A DNA stretch of 59,788 nt from Zobellia russellii (GCF_018728565.1 NZ_JACSOI010000013.1:1-59788); one strand, 5' to 3'; counted from the stretch's first letter, positions 18,604 through 27,330 are shown. The notes: generated by a model from the letters alone, not told the origin. Program-made: numbers and translations.

Positions 18604-18987
18604 CTATTCATTGTTATAGGCTTCAAAACTTCCATCCGAATAAAAAATAACAATTTTTTCAATAGTCTTTTTGGGGTTGCCTGTTGGTTTTAGGGGTAAA
18701 GTATTAGGTGTCGGATTTGTTTTTGGCTGTGCTTTGGTTTTGGCAGGGGAGTTTTCTGCATCCGTTGGAAAAGTTCCTTTTCCATTCAGTAGCCAATATA
18801 AGTTTACATCCGGAAAAACATTCACCACCTTAAGTACAAAATCTAAACTCGGTTTGTTTCTGCCGGATAACAGATGGGAAATGCTAGAGCGTTGTACGTT
18901 AATTTTATCGGCAAAACTAGATGCGGAAAGTCCGTAATACTTCAAAAGATGCTCAAGACGCCCAATAAAATCAGAAGTGTTTACCAT
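18604..18987 (-). CDS. XRE-family helix-turn-helix regulator
   Basis: 127 residues. The N-terminal HTH spans about residues 6-65 (YGLSASSFADKINVQRSSIS, then HLLSGRNKPS and NLYWLLNGKG), typical of Cro/C1-type DNA-binding proteins. A Pro/Lys/Thr-rich linker (about 75-107) leads to a short tail, KIVIFYSDGSFEAYNNE. The target is unknown. The 290 bp upstream are AT-rich and divergent from the M14 peptidase gene, so self-regulation is possible but no operator was recognised. Confidence 0.85.
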   Translation of the reverse strand: MVNTSDFIGRLEHLLKYYGLSASSFADKINVQRSSISHLLSGRNKPSLDFVLKVVNVFPDVNLYWLLNGKGTFPTDAENSPAKTKAQPKTNPTPNTLPLKPTGNPKKTIEKIVIFYSDGSFEAYNNE

Positions 18988-19230
18988 TGTAATATATATT
19001 GCTGTAAAAGTAGCTAAAAGTTGCTAAAACCACATTAAAAATAGCAAATAACATAACTTAAGATGCACTTTTTTGTTTACATGAATACATTTAAACAGCT
19101 GATTAATAATATTTTAATGCTATATCCAGGAGCATGTTGATTTTAAGTATATTTCCAGGTTACATTTGTGTACTTCAGCTAGGAATACTTTAAATATAAT
19201 GTTTACAAATGTGTATTTTTAAGATTACAA

Positions 19231-19257
19231 TTGTAAATTATTAAGGAGTTATTTTTG
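19231..19257 (+). promoter_or_regulatory. Promoter for the M14 carboxypeptidase gene
   Basis: TTG at 19231-19233, 16-bp spacer, TATTTTTG at 19250-19257. The start codon is 20 bases downstream. Spacing is the same as at the M1 peptidase promoter. Confidence 0.6.
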
Positions 19258-19277
19258 TATCCAAATTTAGATGTCAA

Positions 19278-20387
19278 ATGAGCATTTTAAAAGATGAATA
19301 TAGTTCTGTAAAGGAAAAATCCGTTAGTGGGCGATATGTGATTAACGAGCAAATTCTAGAGTTCTTGGAAAAGAACAGGGAGAATTTGTTAGTGAAAACA
19401 ATTGGTGAGTCCGTTCAAAAACGTAAGATAAAAAGTCTTCAACTTGGGAACGGTTCTGTAAAAATATTTATGTGGTCGCAAATGCACGGAAACGAATCTA
19501 CAACCACAAAAGCCGTTTTGGATTTCGTTAATTTCCTAAACGGAAAGTCGGTTTTGGCTCAGGAGATTTTGGAAAAATGTACACTCTTAATTATTCCAAT
19601 GTTGAACCCCGATGGTGCTGCAGTCTATACTCGGGTAAATGCAAATGAGATTGATTTGAATAGGGATGCCCAAGACAGGACCCAGCCGGAAAGTGTGATA
19701 TTGAGAAATGTTTTTGATGAGTTTAAACCGGATTATTGTTTTAACCTTCATGATCAACGTACCATATTTAATGTTGGAGAAACCTCTAAACCGGCTACCG
19801 TATCATTTTTGGCTCCCGCTCATAATCCTGAAAGAAGTATCTCAAAAACGCGGGGAATTAGTATGCAATTGATTGTTGCTATGAATACGGTTTTGCAAAA
19901 AATGATTCCGAACCAGGTGGGGAGGTATGATGATGGATTTAATGCGAATTGTGTTGGGGATAGTTTTCAGATGTTAAACGTACCTACCATATTATTTGAA
20001 TCAGGACATTTTCCTAAGGATTATGAAAGAGAGCAGACTAGGGCTTATATTTTTCAAGCCATTACAAGTGCGGTAACTACCATTGCACAAGATACGATTA
20101 ATGAATATGAGCAAGATGACTACTTTAAAATTCCAGAAAACGGAAAGCTTTATTTTGATGTGTTAATAGAGAATGCTCAAGAACTTGATTCAGAATTAGA
20201 AAATGGTGATGGTATCGGGGTGCTTTATAAAGAAGTTTTAAGAGGGAATACTATTGAGTTTGAGCCTAGAATTGAAAAAAAAGGTAATCTTGATGCTTTT
20301 TTTGGCCATGAAACATACAATTGTCTTAATAAGGCAGATTTAGATGAGTTAAGGCAACAGTCTTTTTATCAGTTGATTAAAGACTAA
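19278..20387 (+). CDS. M14 family zinc carboxypeptidase-like protein
   Basis: 369 residues. Zinc ligands His70 and Glu73 in MHGNES and His158 in FNLHDQ are clear, as are the substrate-binding DLNRD at 126-130 and the likely catalytic Glu in LFESGHFP. There is no signal peptide, so it acts in the cytoplasm, unlike digestive carboxypeptidases. It resembles the succinylglutamate desuccinylase/M14 branch found in Bacteroidota, possibly involved in peptidoglycan-peptide or protein-tail recycling (inference). An Lrp regulator gene follows with its own promoter. Confidence 0.85.
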   Translation: MSILKDEYSSVKEKSVSGRYVINEQILEFLEKNRENLLVKTIGESVQKRKIKSLQLGNGSVKIFMWSQMHGNESTTTKAVLDFVNFLNGKSVLAQEILEKCTLLIIPMLNPDGAAVYTRVNANEIDLNRDAQDRTQPESVILRNVFDEFKPDYCFNLHDQRTIFNVGETSKPATVSFLAPAHNPERSISKTRGISMQLIVAMNTVLQKMIPNQVGRYDDGFNANCVGDSFQMLNVPTILFESGHFPKDYEREQTRAYIFQAITSAVTTIAQDTINEYEQDDYFKIPENGKLYFDVLIENAQELDSELENGDGIGVLYKEVLRGNTIEFEPRIEKKGNLDAFFGHETYNCLNKADLDELRQQSFYQLIKD

Positions 20388-20477
20388 TTTTTTTGAGCAT
20401 TATTTTTTAAAATCATTGAATCTTTACGTTTTTGTTAAAAAAACATAACTTTTAATGCGTATTATTTCTTAATTTTT

Positions 20478-20485
20478 TATTTTTG
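20478..20485 (+). promoter_or_regulatory. Promoter -7 box TATTTTTG for the Lrp-type regulator
   Basis: An exact TAnnTTTG match 17 bases before the start codon at 20503. No convincing TTG was found at the usual -33 distance. Confidence 0.5.
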
Positions 20486-20502
20486 CCGAAAACACAGCCA
20501 CA

Positions 20503-20982
20503 ATGGGAAAAGTAAAGTTAGACGAAATTGATCACCAAATTCTGGATATGTTAATTGATAACACCAGAACTCCATTTACAGATATAGCAAAAAAACTCTT
20601 GATTTCGGCAGGAACAGTTCATGTTCGTGTTAAGAAAATGGAAGAGGCAGGTATCATAAAAGGGTCATCACTTACATTAGACTATGTAAAACTTGGTTAC
20701 GCCTTTATTGCTTACGTTGGTATATTTTTGGAGAAAACACACCAGACAAAATTTGTGTTAGAGCGTTTGGAGCAGATTCCAAATGTTACCGTGGCACATA
20801 TTACCACTGGAAAATTTAATATTTTCTGTAAAATTAGGGCTAAAGATACCAATCACGCTAAAAACATTATTTTTAGAATAGATGATATAGATGGAATCAG
20901 TCGTACGGAAACTATGATTTCACTAGAGGAAAGTATTAATGATAAGAAGCGGTTAATGCATACAATTTTTAACGAATTGTAA
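20503..20982 (+). CDS. Lrp/AsnC family transcriptional regulator
   Basis: 159 residues. The N-terminal HTH (DEIDHQILDMLIDNTRTPFT, then DIAKKL and SAGTVHVRVKKMEEAGII) and the C-terminal RAM/ligand domain (AYVGIFLEK, TGKFNIFCKI, and GISRTETMISLEE) are complete. It likely binds amino acids or related ligands and forms octamers on DNA. In Bacteroidota close homologues are often next to amino acid genes; here the neighbours are an M14 peptidase and DinB, so the regulon is not obvious. Confidence 0.93.
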   Translation: MGKVKLDEIDHQILDMLIDNTRTPFTDIAKKLLISAGTVHVRVKKMEEAGIIKGSSLTLDYVKLGYAFIAYVGIFLEKTHQTKFVLERLEQIPNVTVAHITTGKFNIFCKIRAKDTNHAKNIIFRIDDIDGISRTETMISLEESINDKKRLMHTIFNEL

Positions 20983-21005
20983 CGAACCGTTTTAAACAGT
21001 AATCT

Positions 21006-21042
21006 AAATTCCTGGGCGGTTATTCTTCTCAGGAATTTTTAT
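21006..21042 (+). terminator. Intrinsic terminator after the Lrp-type regulator
   Basis: Stem AAATTCCTG (21006-21014) pairs with CAGGAATTT (21030-21038), followed by T-rich sequence. DinB starts 11 bases beyond, so readthrough or a promoter inside this region would be needed. Confidence 0.7.
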
Positions 21043-21052
21043 TTTATAGCCT

Positions 21053-21571
21053 ATGAAAACTTCGGAGCTTAAACTGGCAGACCCCATTCCTTTTTATAAA
21101 ACCTATATTGATGTATTGGGGGAGGTAGAGTTGTTGGATATGTTGGAGAGGCAACTTCAGAACTTTCCTGATTTTATTAAAAGTATTTCTGAAAGCAAAT
21201 TATCTCATGCATATGAGGTAAATAAGTGGACGGTTGCTCAAGTGTTATTACATATTATAGACTCGGAACGAGTTTTTCAGTATCGCGCCTTGCGGTTTTC
21301 AAGAGGGGATGAAAAGGCCCTTCCAGGTTTTGATGAAAACACTTATGCGTCAAATTCCAATGCGGAAGTGCGTTCAAAGAATAGTCTTATAGAAGAATAT
21401 ATAGCGGTGAGAAAATCCACTATTACCCTCTACAAAAGCTTTGCTCCGGAAACGCTACAAAAAACAGGTGTAGCTAGTAACCTGCCATGGAATGTGGCTG
21501 TGTTAGGTTTTGTTATTTGTGGGCACCAAAAGCACCACCGTAATATTTTACGGGAGCGTTATCTTTTGTAA
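21053..21571 (+). CDS. DinB family protein
   Basis: 172 residues. A four-helix DinB/YfiT-type fold is suggested by the metal-binding histidines: LLHIIDSE near residue 66 and HQKHH near 162. Members are nickel/zinc-binding enzymes, some of them thiol transferases such as bacillithiol S-transferases. The substrate here is unknown. The gene is complete and stops 9 bases before the convergent hypothetical gene. Confidence 0.88.
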   Translation: MKTSELKLADPIPFYKTYIDVLGEVELLDMLERQLQNFPDFIKSISESKLSHAYEVNKWTVAQVLLHIIDSERVFQYRALRFSRGDEKALPGFDENTYASNSNAEVRSKNSLIEEYIAVRKSTITLYKSFAPETLQKTGVASNLPWNVAVLGFVICGHQKHHRNILRERYLL

Positions 21572-21580
21572 AAATAGAGG

Positions 21581-21907
21581 TTAATCTTGGTCCTCTGATT
21601 CAAATTCCGTTTCGTTGTCGGATTCGTAATCCAGGTTTCCTGCTTCTTCTAAAATGGGCTGGGAATCCGTATCTAGTTCCTTTTCCATGTTTTCTTCAAA
21701 ATTTGCTATAAAATTAGACAAGCTCTTGCTTATTTTGACCAAATAGATAGTGTCATTGGTTCTTAATTCTACAGCTTCAATTGTTTCGCCTTTAAGGTTT
21801 TTGAAGATAATAATGTCATCATCGCCATAACCGTCTGAGTAGGTTTCTATTAGCAATGAGGCGAGTTCGTGGTCTAACTTCTTGTAGTCAACTAATTTTC
21901 GTAACAT
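21581..21907 (-). CDS. Acidic conserved hypothetical protein
   Basis: 108 residues. A small alpha/beta domain (about residues 10-75: YGDDDIIIFKNLKGETIEAV, then ELRTNDTIYLVKIS) is followed by a very acidic tail (NLDYESDNETEFESEDQD). No signal peptide and no known motif. It lies downstream of aroB on the same strand with 130 bp between. I cannot assign a function. Confidence 0.6.
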   Translation of the reverse strand: MLRKLVDYKKLDHELASLLIETYSDGYGDDDIIIFKNLKGETIEAVELRTNDTIYLVKISKSLSNFIANFEENMEKELDTDSQPILEEAGNLDYESDNETEFESEDQD

Positions 21908-22037
21908 AGTAGGTTGGTTTTATCCTGATTTATTTCAGGAGGTTTTTGATTTGGGTTATAAATCTTAACCTAAACTATGTATTTTTTACGATGAATTCCT
22001 TAAAGAGTTGTCAAATAAGGAGAATTAGTATATGTAG

Positions 22038-23102
22038 CTATTGTTCAGCGTAGTATGCAAAAGCATCTTCATATAATTCATCAGGAATGGTAATGTCTAT
22101 ATCCGGCTCTCCAATTGTAGATATCAACACAAAATTAATGTTGCCATGTGAATTTTTCTTATCGAACTTCAATAAAGATAAGATGGTTTTTATGTCTTCT
22201 TTGGAGAAGGTTACCTTTTCGTAATGAGAAAGGAATGTAGTCTTAATGTCTGCTAATTCTTCATCCGAAAGCCCTAAAAGACTTTTGGAAAGGTAAGCTT
22301 CAAGAATCATACCTATACCTATAGCTTCGCCGTGCAACAGCGCCTTATGTACTTTGCTTTCCAAGAAGTAAGACTCAATGGCGTGGCCCAATGTATGTCC
22401 GTAGTTAAGTATTTTCCGCAAATGTTGCTCCGTAGGGTCTTGTAGTACCACTTCGTTTTTAATAATAACGGAATCGTATATTAAATCATCAATATTTAAA
22501 AAGTTGGTAACTTTTTTAAGTGCTTCCCAGTAGCTTTTGTTTTGGATAAGTCCATGTTTAAGCATTTCTGCAAAACCACTGCGTAACTGCCTTTCTTCCA
22601 AAGTTTTTAAGAAACTGGTTACTATCAGTACCATTTCAGGTTGGTTGATTACTCCAATCTGGTTTTTTAATGGACCAAGGTCAACCCCTGTTTTTCCTCC
22701 TACAGAAGCGTCAACCATAGAGAGTAGGGTTGTGGGTACATTTATGAAATTTATACCCCTTTTAAAAGTAGATGCAACAAACCCCCCTAAATCGGTTAGG
22801 ACGCCACCACCTAGGTTAATGACGAGACTTTTTCGGTCACCATCAAGTTCGCTCAGGGCTTCCCATACGCCTGTACAGGTGTCTATGTTTTTGTTTTCTT
22901 CACCAGATTCAATCTCAATAATCTCAAAATTATAATCGCCCTGTATTTGGGTCATAAATGACGGCAGGCAATGTTCGTGCGTGTTTTCGTCTACAAGAAT
23001 AAAGATTTTGGAATACGCCTTACCGGATAAGTGAGCATTGAGTGCGTCGTAAGCTCTTTGGTTAAAATGTACGGCGTAGGAAGAAGTTGTTATAGACTGC
23101 AT
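22038..23102 (-). CDS. aroB: 3-dehydroquinate synthase
   Basis: 354 residues from ATG 23102 (MQSITTSSYAVHF). The frame is open to 23189, but the extra 29 codons overlap a likely promoter (TTATTTTGC on the minus strand near 23150) and are not family-like. NAD-binding GGGVLTDLGGFVAST, KRGINFINVPTTLLSMVDAS, GGKTGVD, and zinc ligands Glu (SGFAEMLKHGLI), His (LNYGHTLGHAIE) and His (LLHGEAIGIGM) are present. It converts DAHP to 3-dehydroquinate in the shikimate pathway. Confidence 0.95.
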   Translation of the reverse strand: MQSITTSSYAVHFNQRAYDALNAHLSGKAYSKIFILVDENTHEHCLPSFMTQIQGDYNFEIIEIESGEENKNIDTCTGVWEALSELDGDRKSLVINLGGGVLTDLGGFVASTFKRGINFINVPTTLLSMVDASVGGKTGVDLGPLKNQIGVINQPEMVLIVTSFLKTLEERQLRSGFAEMLKHGLIQNKSYWEALKKVTNFLNIDDLIYDSVIIKNEVVLQDPTEQHLRKILNYGHTLGHAIESYFLESKVHKALLHGEAIGIGMILEAYLSKSLLGLSDEELADIKTTFLSHYEKVTFSKEDIKTILSLLKFDKKNSHGNINFVLISTIGEPDIDITIPDELYEDAFAYYAEQ

Positions 23103-23199
23103 TAATAGGTGATTTTTTATTCCGCTAAAGCGAAGTTTTTTAACGACTGATGTGCAAAATAAAGCATATTTTTTATCTAAAGAATACAATTTCTGTCTT

Positions 23200-23207
23200 T
23201 ATATTTG
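23200..23207 (+). promoter_or_regulatory. Promoter -7 box TATATTTG for proline dehydrogenase
   Basis: An exact TAnnTTTG match 22 bases before ATG 23230, in the divergent region shared with aroB. Confidence 0.55.
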
Positions 23208-23229
23208 GTCCCGCTAGAAATCACAATAA

Positions 23230-24396
23230 ATGAAACGAATTTTTGAAGATACCGCAATTGCTTTTGCTTTGAAAACCGACTCTGAGCTGGAGCGTGCTTA
23301 TTTTTTGTTCCGTATGATTGCCAACGAACCCCTTGTTCGTATTGGAACAGCAATGACAAATTTTGCCATTAAAGCGCATCTTCCTGTGGAGGGGTTGATA
23401 AGGGCAACTGTGTTTGACCATTTCTGCGGAGGTGTTAATGAGAAGGATTGTATGCCGGTCGTGGATCGGATGTACACTAAAAATGTATGCTCCGTTCTGG
23501 ACTATTCTGTGGAGGGTAAGGACACGGAAGATCCTTTTGATGACGCTATGGCAATGATTTTAAAAGTTCTGGATTTCGTTAAGGAGAAAGATGCTATTCC
23601 TTTTGCGGTATTCAAGCCTTCGGGTTATGGTAGGTTTGCTCTTTTTCAAAAACGCAGCGAGGGTAAAGAATTGACCGATAAAGAGGAAGAAGAGTGGCAA
23701 AGGGTAGTGGCCCGTTTTGATAAAACGTGTAAAAAAGCACATGATTTGGATGTTTCCTTGCTTATAGATGCAGAGGAAAGTTGGATGCAGGATGCTGCTG
23801 ACCAGCTTGTGGAGGATATGATGCGTAAGTATAATAAGAAGAAAGCTATTGTATTCAATACATTACAAATGTACCGTTGGGATAGATTGGACTATTTGAA
23901 ACAACTTCAGGAACGAGCCAATAACGATGATTTTAGAATAGGAATGAAAGTGGTTCGTGGCGCTTATATGGAAAAGGAGAATGATAGGGCCGAAGAAAAT
24001 GGTTATAAATCCCCAATATGCAGTTCAAAGCAAGAAACGGATGAAAACTTTGACAATGCCGTTGCATATATGTTGAATCACTTAGATACTGTTTCCATTT
24101 TTGCTGGCACCCATAACGAAGAAAGTTCTTATAAGCTGATGGAACTTATGGCAGAAAAAGCCATTGCAAATAATGATGACAGGGTATGGTTTGGGCAGTT
24201 GTACGGTATGAGTGATCACATTTCCTTTAATCTAGCCGATCAAAATTATAACGTAGCCAAGTATTTGCCTTTTGGCCCTGTGCGGGATGTAATGCCTTAT
24301 TTAATTCGTCGTGCGGAAGAAAATACTTCGGTGGCAGGGCAGACTACAAGAGAATTGTCACTCCTTAAAAAAGAGCGGCAACGAAGAAAAATTTAA
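23230..24396 (+). CDS. Proline dehydrogenase
   Basis: 388 residues, the single-domain (non-PutA) form. The FAD-binding TIM barrel shows LLIDAEESW, KVVRGAYMEKEND near residue 240, FAGTHNEES, FGQLYGMSDH, and the C-terminal YLIRRAEENTSVAGQ where the RRxxEN motif binds proline. It oxidises proline to pyrroline-5-carboxylate, passing electrons to the quinone pool. It is divergent from aroB. Confidence 0.94.
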   Translation: MKRIFEDTAIAFALKTDSELERAYFLFRMIANEPLVRIGTAMTNFAIKAHLPVEGLIRATVFDHFCGGVNEKDCMPVVDRMYTKNVCSVLDYSVEGKDTEDPFDDAMAMILKVLDFVKEKDAIPFAVFKPSGYGRFALFQKRSEGKELTDKEEEEWQRVVARFDKTCKKAHDLDVSLLIDAEESWMQDAADQLVEDMMRKYNKKKAIVFNTLQMYRWDRLDYLKQLQERANNDDFRIGMKVVRGAYMEKENDRAEENGYKSPICSSKQETDENFDNAVAYMLNHLDTVSIFAGTHNEESSYKLMELMAEKAIANNDDRVWFGQLYGMSDHISFNLADQNYNVAKYLPFGPVRDVMPYLIRRAEENTSVAGQTTRELSLLKKERQRRKI

Positions 24397-24436
24397 GTTT
24401 TATAGGGCCTGGAACAGTAGTTTCGGGCGTTCTTTT

Positions 24437-24817
24437 TTAATAAGAAATAGATTCTAAAAGAGCTTTCTCTTTACAATTTCTGATTTTTAAAATAGCTTCT
24501 TTATCCTGTATTGTACCTTCAATAATATATGTTTTGCAGGGTGTAGTCTTTGTTTGGCTATTGGAAAAATCTACATCGCCGTTTCTTAAGATGTTGGCGA
24601 TGTCTACTGTATCTATTTGTTTTTCGCTAAATAAACGGCTTACGTCATCAGAATAAGACATTGGCTTGGAGCGAATGTCCTTTAGGGTCCTGCAGTTGGG
24701 AAAATAGCAAAATTCCGTACCTGTTTCTTTTGATTTTTTCTTCAGAAAAAACGTTAAGAAAACAATTCCGATTGATAGTCCAATGAGGTAAAAACCTAAA
24801 CGTTTTAAAAAATCCAT
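24437..24817 (-). CDS. DUF4258-like small membrane-anchored protein
   Basis: 126 residues. One N-terminal membrane helix (about 8-25), then a soluble part with CYFPNCRTLKDIRSKPMSYS and VDFSNSQTKTTPCKTYIIEG, sequence features I associate with DUF4258 proteins in flavobacteria. Two paired Cys could bind metal or form a disulfide. The role is unknown. It has its own promoter candidate on the minus strand at 24899-24906. Confidence 0.65.
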   Translation of the reverse strand: MDFLKRLGFYLIGLSIGIVFLTFFLKKKSKETGTEFCYFPNCRTLKDIRSKPMSYSDDVSRLFSEKQIDTVDIANILRNGDVDFSNSQTKTTPCKTYIIEGTIQDKEAILKIRNCKEKALLESISY

Positions 24818-24898
24818 GGTTTGCTATTGCTGAAGTTAGTTTCCTGTGTTTTAAGTTAAATTGTGAATTTAAATTGTCACTAATTCTTAAAACGGTGG

Positions 24899-24906
24899 CA
24901 AAAATA
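24899..24906 (-). promoter_or_regulatory. Promoter -7 box TATTTTTG (minus strand) for the DUF4258-like gene
   Basis: CAAAAATA on the plus strand reads TATTTTTG on the minus strand, 81 bases upstream of the start codon. The long leader makes this less certain than the other promoters listed. Confidence 0.4.
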
Positions 24907-24959
24907 GCAATAAACCGTCTATTTATGGGGTCTATGCTTTGAGTATGTTCAAAAAGTCT

Positions 24960-26159
24960 TTAAAAAATTAAAAAGTTGATGTCACTATACTGTAAATCAA
25001 ACCATTCACCAACGGATTTATTGGTTAATATCCCGTGGTACATGTAAAGTCCGTTTCTTAGTCCTTTATCAAACCGTAGTGAATTCTCCAATCCGCCATT
25101 TTCTCCTAATTCAAGCAAATAAGGAGTGAAAATATTACTGATAGAAAGTGTTGCCGTTTTTGGATAGCGAGAAGGAATGTTAGGCACCCCATAGTGGATT
25201 ACTCCAAATTTCTCAATAGTGGGTTTGTTGTGGGTGGTTACGGAACTGGTTTCAAAGCATCCGCCCATATCAATACTTACGTCAATAATAACCGCGCCTT
25301 TTTTCATATGCTCTACCATGGAGCTGGTAACGACCACAGGTGATCGGTCTTTGCCGCGTGTAGCACCAATGGCTACATCACATCTTTTTAATGATTTTAA
25401 CAGGTTCTTAGGCTGAATGGTAGATGTGTATACTGTTTGTCGTAATTTGGATTGGATGCTACGCAATTTTGAAATTGAATTATCAAAAATTTTGACATTG
25501 GCACCAAGTCCTAATGCAGACCGCGCGGCAAATTCACCAACGGTGCCTGCTCCAATTATAACTACTTCTACTGGGGGTACGCCACTTATATTTCCAAACA
25601 TGAGTCCGTTACCGTCATTGGTGGCTGCCATTATTTCTGAGGCTATCAGAACTGAAGATATACCCGCTATTTCACTCAGTGATCGTACGGCTGGATATTT
25701 GCCATCTTCATCACGAATGTATTCAAAAGCTATGGCGGTAATTCGTTTTTTGGCCATTTTTTCAAAATAGGCCTTGCTTTGTGTTTTAATTTGTAAAGCA
25801 GAAATGATGGTAGCTTGTGGGTTCATCATTTCAATTTCCGATAGAGTAGGTGGTTCCACTTTCAATAAAAGTGGGCAGGAAAAAACCTTTTTTGTATCGC
25901 GGGTTATTTCTCCACCAGCATTTGTGTATTCTAAATCTGTATAATTAGCGCCGTCCCCAGCACCTGACTCAATTAGGACCCTGTGCCCGTTAGAGGTTAT
26001 GGCGTTAACCGCATCTGGGGTAAGACAAACACGTTGTTCTTGATACTGGTTCTCTTTTGGGATTCCTATAAAAAGTTCGCCCTTTTGGCGAAGAACTTCT
26101 AGGGTTTCCTCTTGTGGAAGCAATTGCTGTTTGCTAAAAGGAGAAGAAGGTTGGTTCAT
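24960..26159 (-). CDS. ald: Alanine dehydrogenase-family protein
   Basis: 399 residues. Family motifs: GIPKENQYQEQRVCLTPDAV with the substrate-binding Arg and Lys region, HRVLIESGAG, the Rossmann GAGTVGEFAARSALGLGA, and VIIDVSIDMGGCFETS. It should interconvert alanine and pyruvate with NAD. It has a 25-residue N-terminal extension relative to the canonical 370-residue enzyme, and carries HYGVPNIPSRYPKTATLSIS. The Bacteroidota branch is somewhat divergent from Bacillus Ald, so the substrate is probable but not certain. An imperfect inverted repeat lies in its leader. Confidence 0.88.
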   Translation of the reverse strand: MNQPSSPFSKQQLLPQEETLEVLRQKGELFIGIPKENQYQEQRVCLTPDAVNAITSNGHRVLIESGAGDGANYTDLEYTNAGGEITRDTKKVFSCPLLLKVEPPTLSEIEMMNPQATIISALQIKTQSKAYFEKMAKKRITAIAFEYIRDEDGKYPAVRSLSEIAGISSVLIASEIMAATNDGNGLMFGNISGVPPVEVVIIGAGTVGEFAARSALGLGANVKIFDNSISKLRSIQSKLRQTVYTSTIQPKNLLKSLKRCDVAIGATRGKDRSPVVVTSSMVEHMKKGAVIIDVSIDMGGCFETSSVTTHNKPTIEKFGVIHYGVPNIPSRYPKTATLSISNIFTPYLLELGENGGLENSLRFDKGLRNGLYMYHGILTNKSVGEWFDLQYSDINFLIF

Positions 26160-26171
26160 AGTTTTTACGTC

Positions 26172-26204
26172 TAATCGTGTAACACGCGATTAACAGTAAA
26201 AATA
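26172..26204 (-). promoter_or_regulatory. Imperfect inverted repeat and -7-like box upstream of ald
   Basis: On the plus strand TAATCGTGT, one base, then ACACGCGATTA at 26172-26192: the arms are complementary except for a two-base bulge. Next to it at 26197-26204 the minus strand reads TATTTTTA, one base off the TAnnTTTG box. The arrangement puts the repeat between promoter and start codon, as an operator or leader hairpin would be. Confidence 0.35.
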
Positions 26205-26265
26205 CGATATTTTGATGAATTTTAAGTGATAAGTCGCTTTACAATCCTGCAAATTTAGTCCGAAA

Positions 26266-26940
26266 TTAAAATTTTAAGTGAAGCCAATTGTTTACTCGGT
26301 CCTGCACTTGCTTAAAAGTGGATTCCATACTTCCTGTGGATAATTTAGGGTCTGCTGCATCCGGTGTAGATTGGTAATCGGAAGAAGAATTATTTGCAGT
26401 TTCAGATGAAATAAATTTATCTAGTTTTTTATTGTCTGATCGAGCGGCTTGCTTTTTCTTTAAGGCCGTTAGTTCTGCCTCCATGGCTTCTAGGTCTATG
26501 CCGTGTACATATTTGTCATAGAGTTTAATTCGAATAAAATAAACTAATGGTATAACCACCATACAAACGGGAAGTAGCCATAAAATATTTCTTGTATCAA
26601 TATATGTGTCGTCTGTATAAAAAACCTCAAAAATTTGAAAAGCGTACATTAATAAGGGTATCAGAATTATATGATACCACCAATGTTTACACGTTAAAAA
26701 CCAAATAAATAACAAAGCAAGGGGGACTGTTTTTCCAAGTAGGAACCATGCATAGGTGTTTAAGTTTGCAAACCCGTTTCGGTCAACAGTAAGTCCGAAT
26801 AAATTTATTGTTGCTTCGGGGTCAGTAGGAAGGTATTCGTGAAGCTTGAAAATAAATGGAGAAGCGGCAATGAAAAAAATAACGACAGATTCAACAATAA
26901 ATCGTACTCTTATTTTTTTATTTTCAGGGGACTTTTTCAT
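26266..26940 (-). CDS. Membrane protein of unknown function
   Basis: 224 residues. Four predicted membrane helices in the first 135 residues (for example VESVVIFFIAASPFIF, YAWFLLGKTVPLALLFIWFL, and NILWLLPVCMVVIPLVYFIR), then a cytoplasmic coiled-coil stretch (EAMEAELTALKKKQA) and a Ser/Asn-rich disordered linker ending in QVQDRVNNWLHLKF. No known motif. It lies 106 bp upstream of ald in the same direction. It has no close functional hint. Confidence 0.65.
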   Translation of the reverse strand: MKKSPENKKIRVRFIVESVVIFFIAASPFIFKLHEYLPTDPEATINLFGLTVDRNGFANLNTYAWFLLGKTVPLALLFIWFLTCKHWWYHIILIPLLMYAFQIFEVFYTDDTYIDTRNILWLLPVCMVVIPLVYFIRIKLYDKYVHGIDLEAMEAELTALKKKQAARSDNKKLDKFISSETANNSSSDYQSTPDAADPKLSTGSMESTFKQVQDRVNNWLHLKF

Positions 26941-26974
26941 TGAAGCATCAATTCCTATATATGGGGTAACGAAA

Positions 26975-27002
26975 AAAAGGGTAATTTATTGATTACCCTT
27001 TT
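26975..27002 (-). terminator. Intrinsic terminator after the repeat lipoprotein gene
   Basis: Perfect 11-bp stem AAAAGGGTAAT (26975-26985) and ATTACCCTTTT (26992-27002), six-base loop. On the minus strand the stem is followed by a T run (A at 26972-26978), so it ends transcription of the gene at 27028-27288. Confidence 0.85.
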
Positions 27003-27027
27003 AAAAAAAACAATTTTTATTTTATTT

Positions 27028-27288
27028 CTATTTTTTTCTGTTCGAAGTGGTGATTTTACTTCTGTCTACAGATTGTCTGTTAGATACGGTAATCTTGCTT
27101 CTGTCTACAGATTTTCTATTTGTTGTAGTAATCTTACTTCTGTCTACTGATTTTCTGTTGGTTGTGGTAATTTTACTTCTGTCTACGCCTTCTTCATAAA
27201 CTGAATCATCAGAAGCAACATCACTAGATTCACAAGAAACGGCTAAAAGAGATGCGCATGCTAAAAGTCCAAATACTAATTTTTTCAT
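27028..27288 (-). CDS. Small lipoprotein made of four 13-residue basic repeats
   Basis: 86 residues. A signal peptide with lipobox-like AVSC (Cys19), an acidic spacer (ESSDVASDDSVYEEG), then exactly four tandem 13-residue units filling residues 35-86: VDRSKITTTNRKS twice, VDRSKITVSNRQS, and VDRSKITTSNRKK. Each unit is basic (net about +2 to +4). The Ser/Asp/Glu-rich stretch right after the Cys resembles the export signal of surface lipoproteins in this phylum. A promoter and a terminator of its own bracket it, so it is a single-gene unit and probably expressed. I do not recognise the repeat and assign no function. Confidence 0.75.
   Translation of the reverse strand: MKKLVFGLLACASLLAVSCESSDVASDDSVYEEGVDRSKITTTNRKSVDRSKITTTNRKSVDRSKITVSNRQSVDRSKITTSNRKK
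27059..27189 (-). repeat. 39-bp tandem repeats within the lipoprotein gene
   Basis: Units beginning CTTCTGTCTAC on the plus strand at 27059, 27098, 27137 and 27176 recur every 39 bp, matching the 13-residue protein units. The bases differ mostly at third positions, so the protein sequence is more conserved than the DNA. Confidence 0.85.
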
Positions 27289-27330
27289 TTTCAGGGGTTT
27301 TAAGTTATTAAAGATTAATTAGTTATAGCG

